Below the pieces are notes generated by a model. It saw only the letters and a list, made by a program, of their open reading frames with translations, was not told the DNA's origin and ran no database searches. From NCBI GenBank assembly GCA_039714435.1, contig JBDLJJ010000039.1:1-21483 (forward strand): 21,483 nucleotides of DNA, in the 5' to 3' direction. Position numbers and translations under genes: made by a program. The stretch is from JAZDDE01 sp039714435 (GTDB lineage Bacteria; Gemmatimonadota; Gemmatimonadetes; Palauibacterales; Palauibacteraceae). How positions within the stretch are numbered: the first letter of the stretch is position 1; each line of letters begins with the position of its first letter. Below are positions 1 to 8,546 of the stretch, piece after piece.

Positions 1-671
1 ACTCGATCGTCTGGCTCGGTCAGGACGAACACAGCGCTGTCCAGTGGCTCGAATTCGCGCTCGGGCCTCAGATTGCGGTTCTGGTCCAGGAAGGCGATAG
101 CTGTGTATGTGTCGGTCGGCAGGTGCGACAGCTCGAACGTACCATCGGTGGAGGTGACGGCCGTGTACGGCACCGTATCGGCGGCCAGGAACAGGACGCG
201 TGCGTCTCGTTGGGGCCGCACCGTCTCCCGGTCGTACACTACACCAGAGACGGCCGTGGAGCTGATCGCCGGGCCGGTAGAAAACAGCATATCGACCGCG
301 GATGTGGTCTGATTTCCCAGCAGGTCTCGCACTCCCTCTGGCAAGCGAACCGTGTATACCGCCTCCCGCCAGCCATCTTGAGGCTTGAACTCGACCCCGT
401 TGCGCTTGGCCTTGAACTCGTACCGAAATGCGGGACTGGCCGTAACCAGCCTGGTGAGCGAGTTGGGGTCACCCAGCGGTTCATCAAATCGAATCCGGGC
501 CGAGCCCGAAAGATCAGAGGCGACGGCCCCCACAGCGGGAAAGACCTCGTCGATGCCAGGCGGCTGAAAGTCCGATCCGCTGCCGGGCGGTGGGAGTTCA
601 TTAGCGCAGGAGAGCATCGAGGCGCCCGCCAGTGCGGCCGAGAATCTCAATCCAGCGCATGGAAATCGCAC
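1..671 (-). CDS. Ig-like domain lipoprotein (C-terminal part outside window)
   Basis: About 223 codons are visible before the gene runs off the window start. Translation from GTG at 671 gives a short hydrophobic lipoprotein signal (residues 1-22, ending SMLSC, Cys22 as the likely lipidation site). Residues about 36-115 resemble a bacterial Ig-like (SbsA-type/Big_5) domain, with the pattern DEVFPAVGA...IRFDEPL. Residues about 125-205 resemble a carboxypeptidase-regulatory-like beta sandwich (SGVVYDRET...TSTDGTFELSHLP...AFLDQNRNLRPERE). This pairing is familiar in envelope lipoproteins of Bacteroidota and related phyla, but the function is unknown. The GTG directly follows the valS stop (TAG then GTG, no spacer), so translation is probably coupled to valS. 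There is only a weak Shine-Dalgarno sequence. The family assignment is from pattern memory. Confidence 0.75.
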   Translation of the reverse strand, partial: MRFPCAGLRFSAALAGASMLSCANELPPPGSGSDFQPPGIDEVFPAVGAVASDLSGSARIRFDEPLGDPNSLTRLVTASPAFRYEFKAKRNGVEFKPQDGWREAVYTVRLPEGVRDLLGNQTTSAVDMLFSTGPAISSTAVSGVVYDRETVRPQRDARVLFLAADTVPYTAVTSTDGTFELSHLPTDTYTAIAFLDQNRNLRPEREFEPLDSAVFVLTEPDDR

Positions 672-3341
672 CTATTCGGACCGGCTGAGGGCGCCCCGTT
701 TTTCCAAAAGAAGCGCCTCCCGCTCCTCGAGCGACTGCAGCTTCTCTCTCTCTCTGGCCACGACCTCCGCAGGCGCACCGGCCGTGAACTTATCGTTCTG
801 CAGCTTGGCGCGTGTCTGAGAGAGGAACGACTTGACGCGCTCGTGCTCGGCCTCGATACGCTCCCTCTCCTTGTTCAGATCCAGCAGGCCTTCCAGGGCC
901 AGGAATACCTGTGTTCCTCCGCGGAGTACTGCCTGGGCTCCCGGTTCATCGGGAACGGAGTCGGCGAACCCGATATCCGTGAGCTTCGCCAGAGTCCGCA
1001 CGCCCGCTCCCTCGTGTTCGAGACCCGCTTTCAGCGGCGCGGTCACCCCGATGAGCAGCACCGGCACCCCGCGCCCGGGATCGAGTTTGTACTCCGCCCT
1101 CATGTTGCGAACGCTGCTGACGAATTCGCGTAGCTCTTCGAACGCCTGGTCGGCCTCCGCATCCGCCAGCTCGCCCGAGGCTACGGGCCATGGCCCCTTG
1201 ACCAGAGTGTCCCCTGAAACAACCTGCGGAAGGTGGCCGGCAAGCTCTTCCGTGATGAACGGCATGATAGGATGGAGAAGCCGGAGCCAGCCATCCAGAA
1301 CGGTTCCGAGCGTGGCGGCAGCCGTGGCACGGGCTTCCTCTCCGGCATCGCCTCGCAGCCGGTGTTTGCTCAGCTCGAGATACCAGTCGCAGAAGTCGTC
1401 CCAGATGAAATGGTACACGGCATCCGCCGCATCCTGAAGCCGGAATCGTTCGAAACTGTCTGCTATGTCGGCCGCCGCCCGGTTGAATCGGCTCAGAATC
1501 CAGCGGTCGGCCAAGCAGGCCTCATCCGTCTGCGGCGGAGCCCCGTCCCATCCCTCCAGGTAAGGAAGCGCGAAGCGAACCGCGTTCCAGATCTTGTTGC
1601 CGAAGTTTCTGCCCACACGAAACGCGTTCTCGATGTCCGCGTGATCCAGCTGCAGGTCGGTCCCCAGACCGGCTGAGGCGATCAGGCGGTAGCGCATCGC
1701 GTCGGCGCCGAACTGGTCCACCACCGCCAGCGGATCGATCCCGTTGCCCAGCGACTTCGACATTCTGCGGCCTATGCTGTCACGGACTGTCCCGTTGAGA
1801 AGCACGTCGGTGAACGGAATGTCACCCATGAACTCGATCCCCGCCATGACCATCCGGGCCACCCAGAAGAAAAGAATCTCCGGCGCCGTGACCAGCGTGT
1901 TGGTCGGATAGAACGCCTTGAGGTCATCGGTTTCCTCAGGCCAGCCCAGGGTACTGAAGGGCCACAGCCAGGAACTGAACCACGTATCGAGCACATCGTC
2001 GTCCTGGCGCAGCTCGCCGCCGCAAGCCTTGCATTCGGTCGGATCCTGCCTGGAAACGACAAGCTGACCGCAGTCCGGGTTCTGGCAATACCACACGGGA
2101 ATCCGGTGGCCCCACCACAGTTGGCGGCTGATACACCAGTCGCGAACGTTGACCATCCAGTTCTCGTAGACGTTCCCGAACCGGGCCGGATGAAAGCGCA
2201 GCCGACCCTCCCGATAGGCCTCCAGGGCAGGTTCCGCCAGCGGTTTCATCTTGACGAACCACTGCAGGCTGAGACGCGGCTCGACGACAGTGTGACAGCG
2301 GTAGCAGTGGCCCACGGAATGCTCGTGAGTCTCTGTGCGCTCGAGTAGACCCTCGCTCTCCAGGTCTGCCAGGACACGTTTGCGGGCCTCAAAGCGGTCC
2401 AGCCCCCGGTAGGCTTCCGGAACCGCGGCCGACATGGTGGCGTCCTCGTTCATAACGTCGATCTCGGGCAGGCCGTGGCGCCGCCCGATTTCGAAATCGT
2501 TCGGATCGTGAGCCGGTGTGACCTTGACCACACCTGAGCCAAACTCGGGATCGACGTACTCGTCCGCGATCACGGGAATCGTCCGCCCGGTGAGCGGCAG
2601 CTCTACGTTCAGGCCCACCAGATCGGCGTGACGCTCATCCTCCGGATGGATGGCGACGGCCGTGTCTCCGAGCATCGTCTCCGGACGCGTAGTAGCCACC
2701 GTAACATGCCGACCCGATCCGTCCGCCAGCGGATACTTCAGGTGATACAGATGACCTGGCAGGTCCTCGTGCTCCGCTTCTTCGTTTGACAGGGCGGTCT
2801 GGCAGCGCGGACACCAGTTGATGATGTAGTTGCCTCTGTAGATCAGGTCGTTTTCGTACAGCGCGACGAAGACCTCGCGAACTGCCTTCGACAGTCCCTC
2901 ATCCAACGTGAACCGGTCGCGCTCCCAGTCGCATGAACAGCCGATTTTTTGAAGCTGCTTCCGGATCTGAGTACCGTACTCATCGACCCACTCCCAGACG
3001 CGCCGGACGAACGCCTCCCGGCCCAGGTCGTCGCGCGACTGCCCCTGCTTGGCCAGCTCGCGCTCGACCACGTTCTGGGTCGCTATTCCTGCGTGATCGG
3101 TGCCCGGCACCCAGAGAGCGTCTCGGCCACGCATGCGCTCGAACCGAATGACCGCGTCCTGGATCGTGTTGTTGAGCGCGTGCCCCATGTGCAAGGCCGC
3201 GGTGACGTTGGGAGGGGGGATAACGATAACGTATGGATTCTCCGCATCCGCCGCGCTGGGGTGGAAGAGACCCTGATCCAACCACTTCGCGTACAGTCGG
3301 TCTTCTATTCCCGACGGATCGTACCGGCTGCCAAGCTCCAA
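672..3341 (-). CDS. valS: Valine--tRNA ligase
   Basis: Cytoplasmic class I synthetase that charges tRNA-Val. At 889 residues it is full length. The HIGH-type motif is HMGH (51-54) in the context PPPNVTAALHMGHAL, with Ala-Ala where many ValRS have Gly-Ser. The KMSKS-type loop is RMSKS (526-530). The editing domain lies at about 195-345 and includes TTRPETMLGD (217-226) and AHDPNDFEIG (277-286). Zinc-type cysteine pairs occur at 177-180 (CPRC), 346-349 (CYRC) and about 419-440 (CQNPDC...CKAC). Residues about 815-889 form the C-terminal coiled coil typical of ValRS. The start is TTG: an in-frame TAA lies just upstream, and GGGGAG sits 9 nt before the TTG. It lies about 100 nt downstream of the TonB-like gene and abuts the lipoprotein gene that follows. 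No T-box leader was recognised. Confidence 0.97.
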   Translation of the reverse strand: MELGSRYDPSGIEDRLYAKWLDQGLFHPSAADAENPYVIVIPPPNVTAALHMGHALNNTIQDAVIRFERMRGRDALWVPGTDHAGIATQNVVERELAKQGQSRDDLGREAFVRRVWEWVDEYGTQIRKQLQKIGCSCDWERDRFTLDEGLSKAVREVFVALYENDLIYRGNYIINWCPRCQTALSNEEAEHEDLPGHLYHLKYPLADGSGRHVTVATTRPETMLGDTAVAIHPEDERHADLVGLNVELPLTGRTIPVIADEYVDPEFGSGVVKVTPAHDPNDFEIGRRHGLPEIDVMNEDATMSAAVPEAYRGLDRFEARKRVLADLESEGLLERTETHEHSVGHCYRCHTVVEPRLSLQWFVKMKPLAEPALEAYREGRLRFHPARFGNVYENWMVNVRDWCISRQLWWGHRIPVWYCQNPDCGQLVVSRQDPTECKACGGELRQDDDVLDTWFSSWLWPFSTLGWPEETDDLKAFYPTNTLVTAPEILFFWVARMVMAGIEFMGDIPFTDVLLNGTVRDSIGRRMSKSLGNGIDPLAVVDQFGADAMRYRLIASAGLGTDLQLDHADIENAFRVGRNFGNKIWNAVRFALPYLEGWDGAPPQTDEACLADRWILSRFNRAAADIADSFERFRLQDAADAVYHFIWDDFCDWYLELSKHRLRGDAGEEARATAAATLGTVLDGWLRLLHPIMPFITEELAGHLPQVVSGDTLVKGPWPVASGELADAEADQAFEELREFVSSVRNMRAEYKLDPGRGVPVLLIGVTAPLKAGLEHEGAGVRTLAKLTDIGFADSVPDEPGAQAVLRGGTQVFLALEGLLDLNKERERIEAEHERVKSFLSQTRAKLQNDKFTAGAPAEVVAREREKLQSLEEREALLLEKRGALSRSE

Positions 3342-3350
3342 AGTGCCCTG

Positions 3351-3356
3351 CTCCCC
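3351..3356 (-). promoter_or_regulatory. Shine-Dalgarno supporting the TTG start of valS
   Basis: On the minus strand GGGGAG lies 9 nt before the TTG codon at 3341-3339. The reading frame closes with TAA a few codons upstream and contains no ATG or GTG between that TAA and the TTG, so this site decides the start. Confidence 0.6.
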
Positions 3357-3410
3357 ATGCAGTTACCGAATCTGATCATCCCGGCAGACGCCGGCAGCAG
3401 ACTAGTGTAA

Positions 3411-3430
3411 CCGAGGCTCTCGGGCCTCGG
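3411..3430 (-). terminator. Hairpin between the TonB-like gene and valS
   Basis: A 7-bp perfect stem (CCGAGGC / GCCTCGG) with a 6-nt loop lies 11 nt after the stop of the TonB-like gene and about 70 nt before valS. There is no run of U after it, so it may be a weak or Rho-assisted terminator, an mRNA-stabilising hairpin, or simply a break between the overlapping operon and valS. Confidence 0.4.
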
Positions 3431-3440
3431 CAATCGCTGA

Positions 3441-4289
3441 CTAGGAGGTAGGCGGTTCCCGGACCCGGCTGGTATCGGGTGGGGCGGCTTGCAGAGAGTC
3501 GGCCTGCTGGCGGCGGAGTACTTCCTCCTGGGAACGCTCCCGTATCGCGGCTCGGCGCTCCTTGAGCACCCGGTCCGCGTCCTGCAGCATGTCCTGGTGC
3601 TGGATGTCGAGTCTGTCGCGCTCGCGCTGGCGGCTTTCACGCCCCCGGGCTCCCTCTTCCTGAAACAGTTGTCCGAGGCTGATCGGAATCGTGATTCCGC
3701 CCAGCCTGATTCCGTCCGGTGTAATCCCCCAGGTCTGATCCCCCTCGCCAAACAGCCACTCCGTAGCTCCGGTACGCTGTTCGTCGCTCAGGGCCAGGCT
3801 GTCGAGTATGGCCGACAGGCGCTCTCGCAGCGCCGCGCCGCCTATCGCAGCCGCCGCAAGCCTCTGCTCAGGAAGCGGGCGCTCGTCAAAATCTTCCCAC
3901 AGCCGGGGGTCGCCTTCCTCGAGGCGAAGCCGCTCCGCGTTAGTCAGAGAACCGACGCGGGCCACGACGCTCGGGACTGGAGTCAGTTCGCCGCGCACGA
4001 TGTCGATGGGCGCACCCTGCACGACCTCTTCCAGCCGCAGTTCCTCAGTCTCCTCAGGGGCGCTTTCTGACTGATCGATATTGAGCACGATCAGACCCTC
4101 CGGGACAGGCGGACCCGTTACCTCCAGCGAATAGCTGTACGCCTCGAGGTGGAGCATGCGGCCCAGCGTGGCCAGAAGCAGGACGTGGATTGCCAACGAA
4201 ACCGCCATCCCGACCCGGAGTGCTGTCCGCTGAGTGCCACGCCTCGCCGCGATCAACTCGAGCGGGTGCCGCTCCCGCGCTCCGCTCAT
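3441..4289 (-). CDS. TonB-like single-pass membrane protein, unknown function
   Basis: A protein of 282 residues. A basic N-terminus is followed by one hydrophobic segment at about 25-43 (VGMAVSLAIHVLLLATLG), in the style of the TonB/energy-transducer anchor. The rest should lie in the periplasm. It has an acidic stretch (EETEELRLEEV, about 78-90), a middle part with a short beta-like patch (GIRLGGITIPISLGQLF), and a C-terminal charged coiled coil (about 215-265) ending in a Pro-rich tail. There is no recognisable TonB C-terminal domain and no proline-rich spacer, so I do not call it TonB. Its ATG overlaps the aminotransferase stop by 4 nt (ATGA), making it the last gene of the overlapping operon. 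Function not recognised. Confidence 0.8.
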   Translation of the reverse strand: MSGARERHPLELIAARRGTQRTALRVGMAVSLAIHVLLLATLGRMLHLEAYSYSLEVTGPPVPEGLIVLNIDQSESAPEETEELRLEEVVQGAPIDIVRGELTPVPSVVARVGSLTNAERLRLEEGDPRLWEDFDERPLPEQRLAAAAIGGAALRERLSAILDSLALSDEQRTGATEWLFGEGDQTWGITPDGIRLGGITIPISLGQLFQEEGARGRESRQRERDRLDIQHQDMLQDADRVLKERRAAIRERSQEEVLRRQQADSLQAAPPDTSRVREPPTS

Positions 4290-5461
4290 ATGGTTTCTGC
4301 TACTCGGGAAGCCGCGGTCTCGTATAGGTCAGGAGCTACCGTCAGGGAGGCGCGAACGAAGCCTTCCCCTCCCGGCCCGAGCGCCGAGCCCGGCATGAGC
4401 ACTACGCCGGAGGCCTCGAGCACCCGCCGGCAGAAGTCCTCTGAGGACTCGCTCGTCGGAACGGGAATCCACAGGTACAGAGTCGCGTGCGGCGCCGATA
4501 CGTCGAGTCCGTGTCTGTTGAACGCCTCCACGGCCGCGTCCCTGCGCGCCCGAAGCGTCTCCACATTGCCACGAATAAACTCGTCAGGATTCTGGAGTAC
4601 TGCCGCGCCCGCCGCCTGGATCGCCAGGTAGGATCCGGTGTCGAAGAAGGACTTCACTCGCGCCAGCGCACCGATCAGCGGCGCCGACCCGCAGGCCCAA
4701 CCCAGCCGCCACCCGGTCATGTTGTATGTCTTGGAGAACGAATGAAACTCGATCCCGATATCACGGCCGCCTTCGACCTCCAGGAGTCCGACCGGGCGAT
4801 AATCATCGAACCCGATTTCCGAGTACGCGTTGTCCCACAGAAGTGCGGCTCCCCGTTCCTCACAGGCCGAAATGACGTCCGCCAGGTAACCGCTGTCGGC
4901 AACCGCTCCGGTCGGATTGTTGGGATAGTTCAGCACGACGAGGCGAAGCCGCTGGCCTGTGGATCGGATGGTTTCGGGCGGAACCAGAAACCCGTTTTCA
5001 GGCCTGAGTACGGCCCGGTGGATATTGGCCCCGGCGAAGTGAGCGCCTCCGAAGTACGGTGCGTACCCCGGATCCGGAATAAGAACGTCGTCACCCGGGT
5101 CGAGGAGCGCGAAGGCAGATAGGGCTATGGCTTCCTTGCTGCCGATGACCGGGAGGATCTCTGTTCCCGGATCCATCGATGTGCCGAAACGCCGCTCCAA
5201 CCAGGACGCGATCGCCAGCCGAAAATCGGGCAGGCCACCTTGAAAACCGTACCCCTGCAGCGCAGGGTCGGCCGCCGCCCGCCGCAGTGTTTCGACAGCC
5301 ACGGTGGGAACCGGCAGACCCGGGTCGCCGATGCCCAGGTCGATGATCTCGGTTCCCTCCGCACGCAGCCTGGCCTTGATGGCCGGCACCTCCACCAGCG
5401 GATAGCCCGGTAGAGCCATCAGCCGCTGAGGCAGGTTCACCGTTTGCGAGGCTAGGATCAC
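4286..5461 (-). CDS. dapL: LL-diaminopimelate aminotransferase-like PLP enzyme
   Basis: Fold-type I aminotransferase of 391 residues. Visible signatures are GIGDPGLPVP (43-52), GSKEAI (107-112, phosphate-binding region), LNYPNNPTGAV (177-187), WDNAYSEIGFDDYRP (209-223) with Asp210 for the PLP nitrogen, and SFSKTYNMTGWRLGW (241-255), where Lys244 is the expected Schiff-base lysine. The run from NPTGAV through YRP, LLEVEG, GIEFHS and SKTYNMTGWR matches the DapL group better than aspartate or alanine aminotransferases. DapL makes LL-diaminopimelate directly from tetrahydrodipicolinate for lysine and peptidoglycan. Substrate is inferred; a broad-specificity or alanine-type enzyme remains possible. 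The GTG start overlaps the upstream stop as GTGA, so it is translated within the envelope-type operon. Confidence 0.85.
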   Translation of the reverse strand: MILASQTVNLPQRLMALPGYPLVEVPAIKARLRAEGTEIIDLGIGDPGLPVPTVAVETLRRAAADPALQGYGFQGGLPDFRLAIASWLERRFGTSMDPGTEILPVIGSKEAIALSAFALLDPGDDVLIPDPGYAPYFGGAHFAGANIHRAVLRPENGFLVPPETIRSTGQRLRLVVLNYPNNPTGAVADSGYLADVISACEERGAALLWDNAYSEIGFDDYRPVGLLEVEGGRDIGIEFHSFSKTYNMTGWRLGWACGSAPLIGALARVKSFFDTGSYLAIQAAGAAVLQNPDEFIRGNVETLRARRDAAVEAFNRHGLDVSAPHATLYLWIPVPTSESSEDFCRRVLEASGVVLMPGSALGPGGEGFVRASLTVAPDLYETAASRVAETI

Positions 5462-6744
5462 GTGCGCAGTGCCTTCTTCTTGGCCGCCGGATACAGGACG
5501 TTGTTGAGAATCAGGCGATATCCGGCCGAATGTCTGTGAAGTTCGAGGTCAGTCGGCTGATCCCCGATGAGATGCTGAGGATCTTCCGGATCGTGGCCTC
5601 CAAGGAACGTGAAACTCCCTTCGCCCAGAGAACCATGCAAGTATTTCGTGATTCCGCTCCCGGGCTCTTCAGCCAGCACCGTGACTCCCGGCTTGACTCT
5701 GTCGCGCCGAAAACTGGTCGTGAGACCGTAAAAGTCGGCCAGCACGGTTTCGTGGGACTGCGTCAACATTGAGGGCACAGGGTCTATCTTGGCGCTGAAA
5801 TCGAACAGTTCGAAACTGGCCAGCGACCGGCGCCAGGGGGTGTTTACCTGGTGCCCGTCTATGTCACTGAATGCGCTGATCGTCGCGTCCAGCACCAGCT
5901 CGGAGCGGCTGAACGCCAACGTGGCGTCCCAATCCATTCGGTCTGCCGCATCACTTGCTGGAGGCGACCCGTCTGCGAACGCAGCGGCGATGTCTGCCGA
6001 ATGCGCCGCCAGCGCGAGCTCGAGCGTCTCGGTAGCGGTGCACATGGCAAACAGGAATCCACCCTGCCGGACGTAGTCGGAGATAGTACCGGCCACCGCC
6101 TTCTTGAGTGCGGGCACGTTATCGTATCCGAACTCGGCCGCTACTCCTTCATTCCGGGACACCTCTTCCTGCAGCCATGGAGCGCCTGCGTAAGCCAGGT
6201 AGAATTTGGAGTATTGGCCGGTGAAATCCTCATGGTGCAGGTGGAGCCAATCGTACTCCTCGAGTCTGCCCGACAGCACGTCTGGATCCCACACCCGGTC
6301 GTACTCTATGCCCGCGTACTCGAGGGCCATCGTGACGGCGTCGTCCCACGGTGAACTGTTGGGCGGCGTATAGACGGCAATCCGGGGAGCCTTTTCCAGT
6401 GGAACGGCATCCATATTCGAGCTCTCGATGTCGGCCCGCAGAGCCGCCAGGCGGCCTCCGTCCAGCGACTCGGTGGTTACGCCCATGATGGCCGCCTGCT
6501 GCCGCACAGCGGCACCATCCGGCAGCAGAAATGATCCGTACCGATAGTTGAGCAGCCATTCTGCGCGGGCGCCGCTCTGGATGGCGTTGAAGACCAACCC
6601 GTAAGCCCGCAGGTGATTCGCCTGACTGCCGTCCATCGGGATGAGAAGAGACTGCGCGGCGGCCGGAGACGCCCCGGCCAGACAGAGTACTGAGGCCACG
6701 GTAAGGCACAGACGTCGAGTCAATGGATTCACACACGCTTTCAT
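5458..6744 (-). CDS. Secreted glutamine-amidotransferase-like protein
   Basis: A protein of 428 residues with a signal peptide (residues 1-30, basic start, hydrophobic core, cleavage expected after ASPAAA). The mature protein begins LLIPMDGSQANHLRAYGL. Residues about 118-250 look like a class I glutamine-amidotransferase-like (Rossmann) module: PRIAVYTPP, a central DWLHLHHEDF, then YVRQGGFLFAMCTATETLE, where Cys235 sits in a nucleophile-elbow-like turn. Near the end, LGGHDPEDP and SAGYRLILNNVLYP look conserved-type. From memory, proteins of this kind are often labelled asparagine synthetase B in Bacteroidota and relatives, but I see no AsnB glutaminase or synthetase domain, so that name should not be trusted. 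Substrate unknown. Its ATG overlaps the TPR-gene stop (ATGA), and its own stop overlaps the aminotransferase start. Confidence 0.8.
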   Translation of the reverse strand: MKACVNPLTRRLCLTVASVLCLAGASPAAAQSLLIPMDGSQANHLRAYGLVFNAIQSGARAEWLLNYRYGSFLLPDGAAVRQQAAIMGVTTESLDGGRLAALRADIESSNMDAVPLEKAPRIAVYTPPNSSPWDDAVTMALEYAGIEYDRVWDPDVLSGRLEEYDWLHLHHEDFTGQYSKFYLAYAGAPWLQEEVSRNEGVAAEFGYDNVPALKKAVAGTISDYVRQGGFLFAMCTATETLELALAAHSADIAAAFADGSPPASDAADRMDWDATLAFSRSELVLDATISAFSDIDGHQVNTPWRRSLASFELFDFSAKIDPVPSMLTQSHETVLADFYGLTTSFRRDRVKPGVTVLAEEPGSGITKYLHGSLGEGSFTFLGGHDPEDPQHLIGDQPTDLELHRHSAGYRLILNNVLYPAAKKKALRT

Positions 6745-8546
6745 GAGGATGTGGGGACCTGGCCGTCGAGTTCGGACAGTAGCCGGCGGGCCACCGGGGC
6801 CAGCGCGCTCGACGGATGTTCAAGGATCAACTTCTCGAGCCACTGCCGGGCCGCCGCCGGCTGAGCCGCGGCAAGTCCGCGCGCCAGGGCCAGCATTCCG
6901 GGCGCCGCTTCCGGCGCTTCCGGGAAGCTCTGAACCACACTGCGATAAACAGTCGCGGCGGGGGCGGAGTGCCCATCCTGATCCAGGCGCCGCGCAAGAA
7001 GCATCAGCAGCGCTGGCCGGGCCTCAGACGGGGGCACCGCGGTCAACTTCTCTGTCACCGCGCGCACCGCCACCCGCGCTTCGCCCCGCGCAAGTGCAAA
7101 CAGGGCTTCACCCACGACCGCCGCCTCGGCCGAATCCGCTCTCCCCAGCGCGTCCACTGAGGCAATCGCCTCGGTGCGGGACTGAGGACTGCCAGCCGGT
7201 ATGAGGGCCGCAACCTCCAGATGTGCGAGGGCTGCCCGTGGGAGGCCGGAATACAAAGCCACCCAGCCACGCTGCCCCTCGACAACAGCGCTCGCGGTCG
7301 GATCTACCGCGATCTCACCCGCCAGGTCCAGCGCCCGCCCGGCGCGCTCGAGATCGCCCCGGCGGATCCACTCCGCGGACAGTGTGACGCCCATCGTAGC
7401 CCGATCCTGCTCCGCATCCTGATACTGACGCGCAAACGAACGCAGCAGCGGCTCCGCCGCTTCCGGGTTCTCTAGAACCCGCTGGCTGAACAGGTGGCTG
7501 GTCGCCATCCGGTGTGCCTCGCTACCTGGAGGTGCATCCCTGACGATGGCTTCGAAGGCAGACGTAGCGTTGGGGCCGTCCCCGGCGGCGAGCGACCACT
7601 CCGCGGCCAGTGTCCGCCAGCGCAGGCTTTCCTCCGGATCCGAGACGTCCGACCCCAGCAGCTCGGCGGCCCACGCCGCATTACGGTTTAGGTCGTGATT
7701 CTTCGCGTCCGAGGCGTAGTCGCGCAGAAAAGCCACTCGCGTATCGCCGGGGACTCGCTCGGTGATGGCCTCTGCCACCTCCAGCGACCACTCCGCCTCC
7801 GCCAGCCGATTGGCCAGGAAAGCCGCTGATCTCAGTACGGTGAAAATCTTCAGCCCGTCGGCCAGTTCGGCTCTCAGCGCGCCGACGAGGCTCTCATAAT
7901 CGGCCCCGTGAGCTCTTAACCGCGTTTCGACGGCAGCGACTCCAGCGTCGCCCCAGCCCAGGACCACGACCCACTCCCGCGCCGTGGCGCTCGGCGCGCC
8001 GAGGCGGGTATACAGGTCGCCCAGCTCCTGCGCGAACGCGGTCGGATCGCCCGTCGCTTCACGCCCCGAAACCAGCGCCAGGACCGCGTCCGGCATCTCA
8101 CCGCGGCGCACCAGCACTTCGGCCACCTCCCCATGCGCCAGTGTGCTGCCCGGCTGCTCCGCAGCCCATGCCCGGGCAGCCGCTAGCGCGCTGTCAGCCT
8201 GATTGGCTCCGATCAGCGCGCGGATCCACACCTGCCGCACCGTAGGCGGGGGATTGCCGGTCGCAGCCACCGCCCGCTCCGCCCGCTCCAAGACATCTCC
8301 GGGGCGTCCCCCGAGGGTCACGAGCTGAGCCAACTGGACGAGGACACTGGCCGAGGCCGGATCCTGATCCAGATGCCGCTCGAGCACGGAGCGAGCCTCT
8401 TCCAGGTTCCCAGCCCTCTGAAGCTCCGTCGCCCGTCCCAGCGTACGCCGCTCGACCGCTCCGGACTGGGCCAGCGCTGAAGGCGGCGGGACCATGGTCA
8501 ACGCCGCCACGGCGAGCCCAATGGATAAGTGCCAACGCCGGCTCAC
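6741..8546 (-). CDS. Secreted TPR-like repeat protein
   Basis: A protein of 601 residues with an N-terminal signal peptide (1-27, cleavage expected after SALA). The mature chain is almost wholly alpha-helical, with TPR-like helix pairs. The clearest are near residues 35-100 (ATELQRAGNLEEARSVLERHLDQDP, then a second pair) and near the C-terminus (520-590, AATVYRSVVQSFPEAPEA, then ARQWLEKLILEHPSSALAPVARRLLSEL). No catalytic motif is visible, so a periplasmic scaffold is the simplest reading. GTG start, overlapping the stop of the large membrane protein by 4 nt (GTGA). Tight coupling to that gene suggests the two products act together, which is inference. Confidence 0.85.
   Translation of the reverse strand: MSRRWHLSIGLAVAALTMVPPPSALAQSGAVERRTLGRATELQRAGNLEEARSVLERHLDQDPASASVLVQLAQLVTLGGRPGDVLERAERAVAATGNPPPTVRQVWIRALIGANQADSALAAARAWAAEQPGSTLAHGEVAEVLVRRGEMPDAVLALVSGREATGDPTAFAQELGDLYTRLGAPSATAREWVVVLGWGDAGVAAVETRLRAHGADYESLVGALRAELADGLKIFTVLRSAAFLANRLAEAEWSLEVAEAITERVPGDTRVAFLRDYASDAKNHDLNRNAAWAAELLGSDVSDPEESLRWRTLAAEWSLAAGDGPNATSAFEAIVRDAPPGSEAHRMATSHLFSQRVLENPEAAEPLLRSFARQYQDAEQDRATMGVTLSAEWIRRGDLERAGRALDLAGEIAVDPTASAVVEGQRGWVALYSGLPRAALAHLEVAALIPAGSPQSRTEAIASVDALGRADSAEAAVVGEALFALARGEARVAVRAVTEKLTAVPPSEARPALLMLLARRLDQDGHSAPAATVYRSVVQSFPEAPEAAPGMLALARGLAAAQPAAARQWLEKLILEHPSSALAPVARRLLSELDGQVPTSS

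Noticed and set aside
123..1133. A 336-codon open frame on the plus strand opposite valS and the Ig-like lipoprotein
   Set aside because: It spans the junction of two well-supported minus-strand genes, has Arg/Gly/Leu-rich composition typical of antisense frames in high-GC DNA, and shows no domain.
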